Source: Symbiodolus clandestinus
GTDB lineage: Bacteria > Pseudomonadota > Gammaproteobacteria > Enterobacterales > G038960095
DNA: 64,000 nucleotides
Assembly: GCA_038960095.1 (NCBI GenBank)
Contig: CP152425.1
Location: 434,001 to 498,000 of the forward strand
Direction of reading: 5' to 3'
The notes below the pieces were generated by a model that made no database searches, was not told the DNA's origin, and worked only from the letters and a program-made list of their open reading frames with translations. Positions 33,153 to 42,472 of this stretch are shown piece after piece. Made by a program: the position numbers and the translations under genes. Position 1 is the stretch's first letter, and the number at the start of each line of letters is the position of its first letter.

Positions 33153-33166
33153 GCCAAAACTCGATC

Positions 33167-33415
33167 TCAACCAGCTACTGTGGCTACACAAGCCTGTTGC
33201 TTAAACTTTTCTGAAGCTAGCTGGATCTCTGTAGCGTGGCGGCCTTTTGGGCCTTGCTGTAGAACAAAACTCACTTGCTGGCCCGCCTTTAAGGTCCGGT
33301 AACCATCCATTTGAATCATGGAGTAGTGTGCAAAAATATCTTCGCCACCTTCCGTGTGACAAATAAAGCCGAATCCTTTGCTATTATTAAACCATTTAAC
33401 AATACCCGTATCCAT
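33167..33415 (-). CDS. cspD: Cold-shock-domain protein, CspD type
   Basis: CspD binds single-stranded nucleic acid; in E. coli it inhibits DNA replication in stationary phase. The 82-residue product from 33415 starts MDTGIVKWFNNSKGFGFI with both RNA-binding motifs (GFGFI and DIFAHYS) and then MIQMDGYRTLKAGQ, which distinguishes CspD from CspA types. AGGAG about 11 bases upstream supports this start over the longer frame to 33463. clpS/clpA, the usual neighbours, are absent here. Confidence 0.9.
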   Translation of the reverse strand: MDTGIVKWFNNSKGFGFICHTEGGEDIFAHYSMIQMDGYRTLKAGQQVSFVLQQGPKGRHATEIQLASEKFKQQACVATVAG

Positions 33416-33865
33416 ACTGATACAACTCCTTTCTAGTAAACTAATCAAATCCCAATAAACCAACTTTACATTAAAAAAACAACAAAAGTCAGGATTGTAC
33501 TTTACTAAAATTTCTCTTTAGGTCAAGCATTAATCTCATTGTGATATGCTCCCACCACTAAATGACGAGTCATTAGAGGGAGCGTCGAACGACTCCACTC
33601 AATTAGCGACTGGGTCGTCTCGCTATGGTATCGCCTTGCCATAGAAGAACACTTTACACAGCTGCTCGATTATCCCGACCATTCGGCTAATGCTATCCAT
33701 CTGCACCTAAACCAGGTTACGGGTGGAAAGTTCCGCCTGTTTCGTTAAAAAGTTGGGCAGCAGGAGCTTTAGCTTAAAATAGACTGTAGTCCGAACAGAG
33801 GTTGGCTTCGAATAATTTTGACCCACTTTCAAGCCAATCAAGGCCTGATTTCTCTAGTAGATTGA
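33416..33865. other. 450-base gap between cspD and infA; possible gene remnant
   Basis: The right part of this gap lies downstream of infA and the left part upstream of cspD. On the plus strand a frame stays open from 33566 to a TAA at 33748 and reads as plausible protein (DWVVSLWYRLAIEEHF, ANAIHLHLNQVTGGKF), but it has no ATG, GTG or TTG start and no family I recognise, so it may be the end of a lost gene. No tRNA or terminator was found. Confidence 0.35.
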
Positions 33866-34162
<297 letters not shown>

Positions 34163-34274
34163 TTAGCAGGTTTCAGTTATCTGGTTATAGATACCCAATA
34201 GAATAGCTCGGAGAGGCAAAATAATCCAAGTTACCTGTTCAAGCTCTCGTAATCTACAGCGACCACTTGATGGC

Positions 34275-35234
34275 TCAACCATAAGCTCTGACGGTTCCTC
34301 CAGGAAAACGCTCTAACTTCCCTTGATGCTCTACCAATAGGGCACCCTGCGGATCAATGCCACGGGCGATGCCAGCTAAGATGCTCCCACCTGGTGTCTG
34401 TAGTTGCAACCATTTTCCCATCAACAGATCGTAAGAGGGCCAACGATTTAAAAAAGGAGCCAATCCCTGTTGAGAAAACTGCTGCAAGGCAGTTCTCCAG
34501 GCGTTCAAAATGCTACCAATTAACTGATTACCATCTAATCTGACAGCGGCTTCCTGTAGACTAATCACCGGCTGCTTAATAGACAGCCGCTGACAAGAAG
34601 GGTAAAGGTTAATTCCAATTCCAATGATTAGCGAAATTTGCCCGTTATTAGCTACTGAGCCGCTGGTTTCAATTAACACCCCCCCCAGTTTTCTTCCTTG
34701 CAAATAGAGATCATTCGGCCATTTTACTTTAACCTCCTCGACCCCTAACTGCTGCAAAGTGTCAGCGGCTACTAAACTCAACGCTAAGCTAATGGCTGAT
34801 AATCCCTGCGGTACCTTTGACCAATGCCACAGCATAGAAAACAGCGCGCAAGACCCAAAACTCGCTAACCACTGTCGTCCCCGGCGTCCTCGCCCCAAAG
34901 TTTGATATTCAGCAACGCAAGCAGCTCCACTGGGCAAAGTCTGATAGTGATCCAGCAAATATTGGTTAGTAGAAGGTAACAATGGAAACAATTGGATCGC
35001 TGAATGCTGACTGTAGTGGCACAACGTAGCATGGCATAGGCGAGGCGGCACTATTAATCGATGACGCTGTTTGCTATCAATCAGCAATAACAAACCCCAG
35101 GACTGCAAAATCCCTAATGCCTGTTGTAGCAAGTGGTGGCTAATGTTAAGTTGTGCCAGCAGCTCGGTTGCCAGCCTAGGTACCCCAGAGGATAACAGCG
35201 GTAATAGCTGCAAAGCACATTTTTCTAGGGTCAA
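34275..35234 (-). CDS. birA: Biotin-protein ligase / biotin operon repressor
   Basis: BirA attaches biotin to AccB (encoded here at 43837) and in many species represses biotin genes. The 319-residue product has an N-terminal winged helix (about 1-62), the biotinyl-AMP loop GRGRRGRQW, KVKWPNDLYLQGRKLGGVLIE and the C-terminal SH3-like domain. The presence of the winged helix indicates a regulator as well as an enzyme. It overlaps the murB end by four bases, as in the usual murB-birA pair. Confidence 0.95.
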   Translation of the reverse strand: MTLEKCALQLLPLLSSGVPRLATELLAQLNISHHLLQQALGILQSWGLLLLIDSKQRHRLIVPPRLCHATLCHYSQHSAIQLFPLLPSTNQYLLDHYQTLPSGAACVAEYQTLGRGRRGRQWLASFGSCALFSMLWHWSKVPQGLSAISLALSLVAADTLQQLGVEEVKVKWPNDLYLQGRKLGGVLIETSGSVANNGQISLIIGIGINLYPSCQRLSIKQPVISLQEAAVRLDGNQLIGSILNAWRTALQQFSQQGLAPFLNRWPSYDLLMGKWLQLQTPGGSILAGIARGIDPQGALLVEHQGKLERFPGGTVRAYG

Positions 35235-36265
35235 GCAAGCACCTCAAGCGCATTGATAGGACCAGCGGACCCTATAAAACAGACCTCTGGCTCTAAGGAA
35301 ACTGTGAACTGCTGTATCACTTGCTGTCGGATCACTTTAGCCAAGGTGATCACGTGTTCTGGTGTTGCCTGACCTAGATTCACTATAACCAGAGCTTGCT
35401 GTTGATGTACGGCTGCATCACCGATACGAAAAGCTTTTAAGCCACAACGTTCAATTAACCCAGCGGCGGCTACCTTAACCCGATGCTGATCCACTGGATA
35501 ATAGGTCAATTCCGGGTAGCGCAATAGTAATTGATTAAGTGGTTCGCGACTCATCACCGGATTTTTAAAAAAACTACCAGCATTCCCTAATAAACGGGGA
35601 TCAGGTAGTTTTTTTTGGCGAATAGCACACACTTGCTCTAAAAGGGCCTGAGGAGAGATATTTGTCTCTAACGATTTCAACTCCCCATAGGTTAAGCAGG
35701 GAAGCCAAGCTTTGGGAAGCACCAGCCCAACCGCGGTAATAACCCAACGACTCTGATCCAAACGTTTCAACGCACTGTCACGATAAACAAATTGACAAGC
35801 GGAAGTTGGTAAACGCACCAATTGCTGCCGTTGCAAATCCAACAGCTCAACATATCGGCAAAATTGCTGAAACTCCACCCCGTAAGCCCCAATATTTTGC
35901 AGCGCAGCGGCTCCTACTGATCCAGGGATTAATGCCAAATTTTCTAAACCCGGAATACCTTGGCAGACTGTATTACAAACCAATTGATGCCAATTTTCAC
36001 CCGCTGCGACTCGTAGATGCCAAGCATCGGCTTGCTCTGTTATCTGCAGCCCCTTAAGACGCATCAAAAAGACGCTTCCCTGAAAATTTTTGCAAAACAG
36101 GGTGTTGCTACCTTCACCGAGCCAGAGAAAGGGCTGCTTAACCCGCTGCACTTGCTGGTAAGCCGTCCATAAAGCATCCATACTATCAATACAGATCACC
36201 TGCTGTGCCCATACCGGCAATGCAAAAGTATGGTAATCCCGTAAACTGTTAGTTAATGACGGCAT
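35231..36265 (-). CDS. murB: UDP-N-acetylenolpyruvoylglucosamine reductase
   Basis: MurB reduces the enolpyruvyl group to make UDP-N-acetylmuramate, with FAD and NADPH. The 344-residue type I product shows GEGSNTLF, ENLALIPGSVGAAALQNIGAYG, the catalytic Ser in GNAGSFFKNP and the final Glu in LEPEVCFIG. The start at 36265 (MPSLTNSLRDYHTF) aligns with E. coli; the frame is open for 47 more codons inside aroE, with no homologous content. It overlaps the aroE end by 13 bases. Confidence 0.95.
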   Translation of the reverse strand: MPSLTNSLRDYHTFALPVWAQQVICIDSMDALWTAYQQVQRVKQPFLWLGEGSNTLFCKNFQGSVFLMRLKGLQITEQADAWHLRVAAGENWHQLVCNTVCQGIPGLENLALIPGSVGAAALQNIGAYGVEFQQFCRYVELLDLQRQQLVRLPTSACQFVYRDSALKRLDQSRWVITAVGLVLPKAWLPCLTYGELKSLETNISPQALLEQVCAIRQKKLPDPRLLGNAGSFFKNPVMSREPLNQLLLRYPELTYYPVDQHRVKVAAAGLIERCGLKAFRIGDAAVHQQQALVIVNLGQATPEHVITLAKVIRQQVIQQFTVSLEPEVCFIGSAGPINALEVLA

Positions 36266-37083
36266 GCTAACTCTTGACGTAGGATCGAGAGCACGGTATC
36301 GACTGATGGGGTAACCTGTCGCCAACAATTGAAAGCATAGGCGGCTTGTTCCACTAACATGCCTAAACCATCTACGAGCTGGGTAGCCCCTTGCTGACCT
36401 GCCCACTGTAGAAAAGGGGTCAGTGATGCGGTAGATGAGTAATTAAGATCATAACAGGCAGCCATTGGCCATGGCAGGGTGCTCATCATCGACTGGAAAG
36501 CGATTTGATGGCGAACACTGGTCGCCTGGATAACTAAATCGAAGGGTCCACTCGGCAGCTGCTGCAGGCTAGCAACCCGAATGGACCCTAGTGAGCAACA
36601 GGCTTCAGCCAGCGCTACCGCGGTACTCTCGGTACGGTTTAGGAGCACGATTTCCGCAGGCTGAGTCGCTAATAACTGTGGTAATAACCCTCGTGCTGCC
36701 CCACCAGCACCCAGTAGTAGTAGACGCGCTCCCGAGGTTAATAGCTGCTGTCGTTGTAGATCATTGATCAAACCAAAGCCATCGCTATTATCGCCAAGAA
36801 TTTGGCCATCCGGCAGACGAATAAGCATATTCACTGATCCCAATTGCGCCGCCGGTGTTAATCGATCCGCCCATTGGGCCGCTATCCCCTTTAAAGGAGC
36901 TGTCACATTGGCACCCTGTCCACCATCATTAAAAAATCGCCGAATTGCCTCTGGAAAAGCATCAGCAGTGACTTCATTGGTATCATAGATTAACGGTTGC
37001 TGGGTCTGTTCAGAAAACAGCTGATAAATCCTCGGGGATAGCGAGTGCCCTAGCGGATAACCAAAGAGTCGATAATGATCCAT
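36253..37083 (-). CDS. aroE: Shikimate dehydrogenase
   Basis: AroE reduces 3-dehydroshikimate to shikimate with NADPH. The 276-residue product shows the shikimate-binding GYPLGHSLSP, catalytic Lys in GANVTAPLK, Asp in GDNSDGFG, the NADP-binding LLLGAGGAARG and NRT (NADPH specificity), and the C-terminal DGLGMLVEQAAYAF. Together with aroQ at 44294 it represents two steps of the shikimate pathway in this window. It sits between tsaC and murB. Confidence 0.96.
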   Translation of the reverse strand: MDHYRLFGYPLGHSLSPRIYQLFSEQTQQPLIYDTNEVTADAFPEAIRRFFNDGGQGANVTAPLKGIAAQWADRLTPAAQLGSVNMLIRLPDGQILGDNSDGFGLINDLQRQQLLTSGARLLLLGAGGAARGLLPQLLATQPAEIVLLNRTESTAVALAEACCSLGSIRVASLQQLPSGPFDLVIQATSVRHQIAFQSMMSTLPWPMAACYDLNYSSTASLTPFLQWAGQQGATQLVDGLGMLVEQAAYAFNCWRQVTPSVDTVLSILRQELACRH

Positions 37084-37093
37084 GCAACACTAT

Positions 37094-37678
37094 TCAGCTT
37101 GGTCGTAAGCAATCATTGGTCATTGCATCACGAATTTCACAGGGATTACGCTCACCACCCACCTCTCCAGAGAGAATAAACAGCTGATCCCCCCATTGTG
37201 CTCTAACGGCGGCAGCCGTGCGACAGGGGGGCTTACCTATAATGTTCGCGCTGGTCGAGGTGACTGGCTTACCAAAGGTTTGGCACAATTGATGAACTAA
37301 TGGGTGAGCGGATACCCGAACGGCAAGGCTATTAAAGCGGCCGGTTAACCAACCTGGAGTGTTTATCGATGCAGGAACTACCCAATTAATCGGGCCAGGC
37401 CAACTGGCCAATAAACGCTGTTTAGCCGCTTCAGGAAGGCGATCTTCATCGATATAGGGCTGCAACTGTGAATAGTCAGCGGCTACTAAAATGAGCCCCT
37501 GGGTTACTAGCCGCTGTTTATAGGATAATAACTGAGCAACAGCCGGTAAGCTATCCGGATCACATCCCAAACCGAAGACCGCCTCTGTGGGATAGGCAAT
37601 GACCTGACCAGCCCGTAAGGCAGAAGTGCCTGCTACCAGCTGAGCATACAATGATGAGATAGGTTGCAGATTATCCAT
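37094..37678 (-). CDS. tsaC: Threonylcarbamoyl-AMP synthase
   Basis: TsaC (YrdC/RimN) makes threonylcarbamoyl-AMP for the t6A37 modification of tRNAs reading ANN codons. The 194-residue protein starts MDNLQPISSLY, with AYPTEAVFGLGCDP, SLAVRVSAHPL and KPVTSTSANIIGKPPCRTAAAV, and ends with NPCEIRDA, all typical of the short TsaC form. The frame runs 12 codons further upstream. It lies 10 bases upstream of aroE. The yrdD and smg genes that follow dprA in E. coli order are missing. Confidence 0.92.
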   Translation of the reverse strand: MDNLQPISSLYAQLVAGTSALRAGQVIAYPTEAVFGLGCDPDSLPAVAQLLSYKQRLVTQGLILVAADYSQLQPYIDEDRLPEAAKQRLLASWPGPINWVVPASINTPGWLTGRFNSLAVRVSAHPLVHQLCQTFGKPVTSTSANIIGKPPCRTAAAVRAQWGDQLFILSGEVGGERNPCEIRDAMTNDCLRPS

Positions 37679-38016
37679 GGATGAACAAGTAGGGTAAAAA
37701 CTCAGTCTAGTCATTGTGATTAGGTAATTATTGTCTGCTGTTGTAGACCGAGCATTAAACAGAACGCTATTCTCTTCGTCTACCTCAATAACTCTACTAT
37801 AGCAAAATTTAACGATTAGGTTATCGGGTTAACGGCCTTTTTCACCGTTACTAAGCTATCTAGATCCCCTTACCCTAAATTAATAGGATAACGATCGTTG
37901 TAGTCATGCCGCTTGATTCCGATATAAATTTTATGCTGATTAAATAAGCCTGCTATTGTTAAAAAGTGGCCGATTTATCACTGATAATAATCAAAGTTAA
38001 GCGGCTTAGCTATCAT
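37679..38016. other. 338-base gap between dprA and tsaC
   Basis: I see no open frame with protein-like sequence, no RNA gene and no strong hairpin. In E. coli this interval holds topA-zinc-finger yrdD and smg between dprA and tsaC; nothing of these is readable, so they have been lost here. The tsaC promoter may be near the left end of its start but is not obvious. Confidence 0.5.
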
Positions 38017-39126
38017 TCACCTTTTGCATCGAACATAGCCACCAGGGATAGCCTTGATCCGCCCTGATAGTTCCAAATCAAGCAACTGCTGTAACACTTC
38101 GGTTAATGGTTGTCCAGCTCGTTCCTTGATAAGGTCAATAGGCGTAGCTTCATTCCCTATTTGCATTAACAGCGCCCGCGAACCCAATCGCTCATCATCT
38201 CCTGTTAAGATACTCTCTTCCCGGGCAGCAGACACAGCGGGTGGCGGTAAACTTATCCAGTTTAACGAGCTGTTGAGTACTTCTAACACTTCCATAGGCT
38301 GAGTCACTAACCAAGCTCCTTACCGGATCAGTTGATGGCATCCTTGGCTATTGTTATGCGCCAAATCTCCCGGTAAAGCAAACACTTCGCGTCCTTGCTC
38401 CAGCGCATGCCGAGCGGTAATGAGTGACCCGCTACGCAGTGAAGCTTCAACGACTAAGACGCCTAAACTTAATCCACTGATCAGGCGATTCCGCCGGGGA
38501 AAGTGGAAAGGCTTTGGGGGTGTATCGGGACAGTATTCCGAAATCAACAATCCGCCTTGTTCTAGAATACGCTCCGCTAAAGGCTGATGACAGCGAGGAT
38601 AGGGGGTTTGTAAACCATTGCCCAGCACGGCTATGGTTTTACCACCGATTTCCAGGGATGCTTGGTGACAAATTGCATCTATACCTATGGCTAAACCACT
38701 GGTGATCACCAATCCACTAGATGCCAGCTCACTGGAAAAATGCTCTCCCCAATGGATACCATAAGGGGTTGCTTGTCGACTCCCGACTAAGGCACATTGG
38801 GGTGCCTGCAGTAGGCTGATTTCACCCACAGTAAATAGCAGTAGCGGTGGATCAGGGAGATGTCGGAGACGCTCCGGATATTCAGGATTGCCTCGAGTCA
38901 ACAGTCGATGTTGGGGGTGCTGTAACCAACGTTTAGCATTGGCCAATCGCTGAGGAGGAGGCTCTAAAAAAGCTTGGCACTGCTCTGCCGTCAGACCGGC
39001 AGCTCGTAACTGTTCCAATCCCTCCAGCCCTTGAATCGCTTGTAAAGGCTCAGCCAGAGTAGCCAATCGATCAGGCCATAAGTTCGGGATCAAGGATAAA
39101 CGTAACCACCATTCATTCAACTCCAT
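38017..39126 (-). pseudogene. dprA: DNA-processing protein DprA, interrupted by one nonsense codon
   Basis: DprA (Smf) loads RecA on incoming single-stranded DNA. The reading frame 39126 to 38017 (369 codons, normal length) is intact except for TAA at 38320-38322. The part before it has the Rossmann-fold core (CALVGSRQATPYG, SGLAIGIDAICHQ, GNGLQTPYP, FPRRNRLISGLS). It is followed in the same frame by GAWLVTQPMEVLEVL and the C-terminal winged helix ending GGYVRCKR. E. coli has LIKQG where this gene has LIR-stop-G, so CAA to TAA is the likely change. A truncated 268-residue protein with the core domain could still be made. Confidence 0.85.
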
Positions 39127-39415
39127 AGGCCTGATAGGATCCTGATCGAGGGTGCCTAAGTTTTACTATAAGGAAAAATTGTGCAAAAAAAATTGGCAGG
39201 TCGCTAAAATGGGAATCAGGTCGCTTATTTTAACCAAGCCTACGAATTCTCACTGACGTACCCTAGTCCATCAGCAGAAGGTATATGCAGCAAAAACAAT
39301 AAAATGTCACGTTATGCAAACTTTAATCCTGATAGGTATTTTTTATCGGCCTGCCAACCAACTTCCCATTAGTTCTAGAAGTAATGGCTTTGATCGCAGA
39401 TTTCTGTGAACCATC

Positions 39416-39796
39416 TTACCGACCTAGTTTTCGAGCCATCCACTGCCGTGTGCCCGTAAAATCCTGTAGGATAGCTAGGACAAAAACATCCGCATCAATA
39501 GTGGGAAAATAGAACCCTATCCCCATTGGGGTAAGCTCAATATCCGCTAATTCATCTGGAGTTGCCGTATTCAATCCCTGAACAATAGCGGGTGGGATAG
39601 CTAACTCAATCCCAGAAACTAGTGTCATCATCACGCGCTGCGCCTTAAAATCGTAACGAGCGGCAATCGCCCGATTAGGACTGTTTAGGGTTTCTAATCC
39701 TTGGGCCTCAGCCAGAGTTATTATGTTGGTCACTGAGCATGAATTTTTCTCCAGGCACTTACCAAATCTGAAAATCGCTTCATAAGCGTCTTTCAA
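39416..39796 (-). CDS. DUF2442-domain protein
   Basis: The 126-residue product matches the DUF2442 pattern in its last 85 residues: ARYDFKAQRVMMTLVSGIELAIPPAIVQGL in outline, then ATPDELADIELTPMGIGFYFP, DADVFVLAIL and a C-terminal WMARKLGR. The N-terminal 40 residues are a short helical extension. The function of the family is unknown; some members sit beside DUF4160 proteins as possible toxin-antitoxin pairs, but no such partner is visible here. It stands alone with gaps of 289 and 69 bases on its two sides. Confidence 0.7.
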   Translation of the reverse strand: MKDAYEAIFRFGKCLEKNSCSVTNIITLAEAQGLETLNSPNRAIAARYDFKAQRVMMTLVSGIELAIPPAIVQGLNTATPDELADIELTPMGIGFYFPTIDADVFVLAILQDFTGTRQWMARKLGR

Positions 39797-39865
39797 TATT
39801 GATAAATCCCCCTCGGGTTCTTGAGAGGTTCTATTATTTGCGAGAATCGACCCCAGGAAAATCGT

Positions 39866-40759
39866 TTAAAATTTTCCTGGGTGTTTAATAGCACTGAGAC
39901 AACACCACTCTTGTTCAGTTTGCCGGGTCTTAAAAGTAAAATTCTCTTGATAGGCACCCATCACCGCTTCTGCTTGTGAACTTAAAATGCCAGAGAGTAA
40001 CAGCCATCCGCCCGGCAAAACCAGCTGGCTCAGTTGTGGTGCCAGCTGTTTAAGCGGTTCGGCCAAAATATTGGCGACAACAATATCAGCGACCTCATTG
40101 GTCGGTGGCGTATCGGTTTCTCTTAATTGCAAGCGATCAGCCACTTGATTGTGCTCAGCATTATCTCGAGTGGCCATCAATGCTTGTGGCTCCTGATCAA
40201 TACCCAAAGCGCTCACAGCGCCTAATTTTAAGGCGGCAATCGCTAAGATCCCTGAACCACAACCAAAATCGATGATTCGTTTTCCAGCCAAAGGCTGCTG
40301 AGCCAGCCAATTCAAACAAAGCGCTGTCGTCGGGTGGCTTCCTGTACCAAACGCTAGACCAGGATCCAGTGTCACCGTCACTGCAGCCGGATCGGGAACC
40401 ATCTGCCAGCTCGGGCAGATCCATAAACGATCGCCAAAACAAATAGGTTTCCAGTTGGTTAAAGCTTCTCGTTCCCAAGCCTTATCGGCAAGCCGCTCGA
40501 AGGTTGGCGGATGCTGCTCTGAAAGCAGTAATGTCATTTGCAATTCGCTGGTGATAGTGGAAATATCAATCGATTCATCATAGAGAGCAACCAGCTCGGT
40601 CTGTTGCCATAAGCGAGTTTCTCCAGGCAGCGGCTCCAGCACCGGGTTATCTTGCGCATCACTCAAGGTAATCGCCACCGCACCCTGTGCCAAGCAGAGC
40701 TGTTCGGCTACCTCGGCTTGCTCGGCAGCGATTAACAATTTTATTTGAAGCCAGGCCAT
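39866..40759 (-). CDS. prmA: Ribosomal protein L11 methyltransferase
   Basis: PrmA trimethylates ribosomal protein uL11 using S-adenosylmethionine. The 297-residue product has a small N-terminal L11-binding domain, then PGLAFGTGSHPTTALCL, the SAM site IIDFGCGSGILAIAALKLGA and the substrate-binding VANILAEPLKQLAP. It follows panF by 33 bases on the same strand, the conserved panF-prmA order; dusB and fis, usual next genes, are missing. Confidence 0.96.
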   Translation of the reverse strand: MAWLQIKLLIAAEQAEVAEQLCLAQGAVAITLSDAQDNPVLEPLPGETRLWQQTELVALYDESIDISTITSELQMTLLLSEQHPPTFERLADKAWEREALTNWKPICFGDRLWICPSWQMVPDPAAVTVTLDPGLAFGTGSHPTTALCLNWLAQQPLAGKRIIDFGCGSGILAIAALKLGAVSALGIDQEPQALMATRDNAEHNQVADRLQLRETDTPPTNEVADIVVANILAEPLKQLAPQLSQLVLPGGWLLLSGILSSQAEAVMGAYQENFTFKTRQTEQEWCCLSAIKHPGKF

Positions 40760-40792
40760 CAGAACCTCATAGGGTTATTTCAGAAGATTCAT

Positions 40793-42211
40793 TCAAGAAG
40801 CTTGCCGGCGGTTGCCTATCATGAAAGCGATTAAACTACCAATCAGGGCTGGAACGACTGGGTGAAATCCCCAAGGTTTAATCGATAGTATGGTCAATCC
40901 CAGGTAGCTACTAAGCCCAATGACAAAGGCAAAGAGCGCACCGGTAGCATTAGCCTTCGGCCAGTAAAGACCTAACAATAAGGGCCACAAAAATACTACT
41001 TGTAACCCGCCAAAGGCCATTAAATTCAACCAAATAATCAACTTCGGGGGATGCCAAGCAGCCCATAGGACCAGCAGACTGCATATTAGGGTCACGGGGC
41101 GGGCACTACGCATCAGTGATTGTGGTGATCGTGCGTTCTGAGGGGTGAAAGGAAGATAGAGATCGTGAATCAGGGTTGCCGAGCACTGCAATAATTGAGC
41201 GTCGACCGTGGACATAATCGCTGATAAAGGTGCTGCTAAAAATAGCCCAGCCGCTACCGGTGAAAACAGGTGGGTCATTAAGGTCGGAACGATCTGATCA
41301 GGAGCAGTGAGATTGGGGAATAAGGCATGCCCTAACGCACCACTCAGGTGCATGGTTAGCATGAATACACCCAAGATGATACTGCCAACTACCATCGCTT
41401 GATGCATAGCTCGGCTATCTTTATAAGCCATACAGCTGGTGGCTGTCTGCGGTAGCCCTAACGTCCCAAAACCGACTAAGACCCAAAAAGAGCCGAGCAT
41501 CGGTAAGTTAATCAGGTTTCCTGTGCCTTTGGGAGTGATTAATTGCGGATCGATCTGTTGTAGTTTAACTATTGCTGGCATTAACCCCCCCGTGGCTCCT
41601 ATGACTTTAGCCAGTAGCAGCACACCACCGATTAACATGATTAAGCCTTGAAGTACATCGGTTAACATCACTGCTTGAAAGCCACCGATTAAAGTGTACA
41701 GACTGACTGTGATCCCAAAAATTAACAGACCGGTCCCATAAGATAGCCCCAAAGCACTCTCCAGGAGGCGTGACGCTCCTATAAACTGCACCGTCAGTAT
41801 GGCTAAAAAGGCAATCAGTAAACTGACACTGGTTAAGGTGCTCAGCAGTCGACTTTGGTAGCGGGCATACAACAGCTGGTTGATGGTAATCGCTTGATAG
41901 TGACGCGACAATATTGCTAACTTTTTCCCCAGTACCCCCAAGGTTAACCAGGCCACGGGCAGCTGGATTAAAGCGATGGCTACCCAAACAAGCCCATATT
42001 GATAGGCAGCTCCTGGCCCACCAATAAATGAGCTGGCACTGGTATAACTGGTAGCAAGTGTCATTGCTAACACTAAACCCCCAGCAGTGCGGTTACCCAA
42101 ATAATAATTTTGCCAAGAAGCAGTTGGCTGCGAACGCGTCGACAAACTGGCTATGGCAAGCAGGATCCCCAAATAGACGATTAAGACGGCCCAAAGAGCC
42201 AAGGTGCGCAT
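40793..42211 (-). CDS. panF: Sodium/pantothenate symporter
   Basis: PanF imports pantothenate with sodium, feeding coenzyme A synthesis (coaBC is also in this window). The 472-residue product is a polytopic solute:sodium symporter with about 13 membrane helices. It shows YYLGNRTAGGLVLAMTLATSYTSASSF and GGPGAAYQYGLVWVA near the start and TLGLPQTATSCMAYKDS in the middle, typical of PanF within the family. Its position between yhdT and prmA confirms the assignment. No lesion was found. Confidence 0.93.
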   Translation of the reverse strand: MRTLALWAVLIVYLGILLAIASLSTRSQPTASWQNYYLGNRTAGGLVLAMTLATSYTSASSFIGGPGAAYQYGLVWVAIALIQLPVAWLTLGVLGKKLAILSRHYQAITINQLLYARYQSRLLSTLTSVSLLIAFLAILTVQFIGASRLLESALGLSYGTGLLIFGITVSLYTLIGGFQAVMLTDVLQGLIMLIGGVLLLAKVIGATGGLMPAIVKLQQIDPQLITPKGTGNLINLPMLGSFWVLVGFGTLGLPQTATSCMAYKDSRAMHQAMVVGSIILGVFMLTMHLSGALGHALFPNLTAPDQIVPTLMTHLFSPVAAGLFLAAPLSAIMSTVDAQLLQCSATLIHDLYLPFTPQNARSPQSLMRSARPVTLICSLLVLWAAWHPPKLIIWLNLMAFGGLQVVFLWPLLLGLYWPKANATGALFAFVIGLSSYLGLTILSIKPWGFHPVVPALIGSLIAFMIGNRRQAS

Positions 42212-42217
42212 AAATCG

Positions 42218-42472
42218 TTAATTATCGAAAGAGAAATGACGGAAATAACAGCGTATTATAACCGTGCAAGAAACAATAAATAGTATCGGTAGGCGCAAGG
42301 CAACCCATTCAAACCAGAGAGGAACACCTACAACACCTAGCCTTGAATCAGCAATAACCAAAGCCATGCTCCAAGCTACACCATAGAGAATAGTCAGCCC
42401 GAAAGCCCAACAAGCTTCTCGGTTTAACTCTCGTTTATTTGAGCAAACCGAGCTCACCGAAACTGCTTTCAT
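42218..42472 (-). CDS. yhdT: YhdT-family small membrane protein
   Basis: The 84-residue protein has two hydrophobic segments (about residues 23-42 and 55-76) and the [17 protein letters not shown] and [16 protein letters not shown] blocks of the YhdT family. Its role is unknown; the gene nearly always lies upstream of panF, which suggests a link with the symporter. It overlaps accC by four bases and ends six bases before panF. Confidence 0.88.
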   Translation of the reverse strand: MKAVSVSSVCSNKRELNREACWAFGLTILYGVAWSMALVIADSRLGVVGVPLWFEWVALRLPILFIVSCTVIIRCYFRHFSFDN

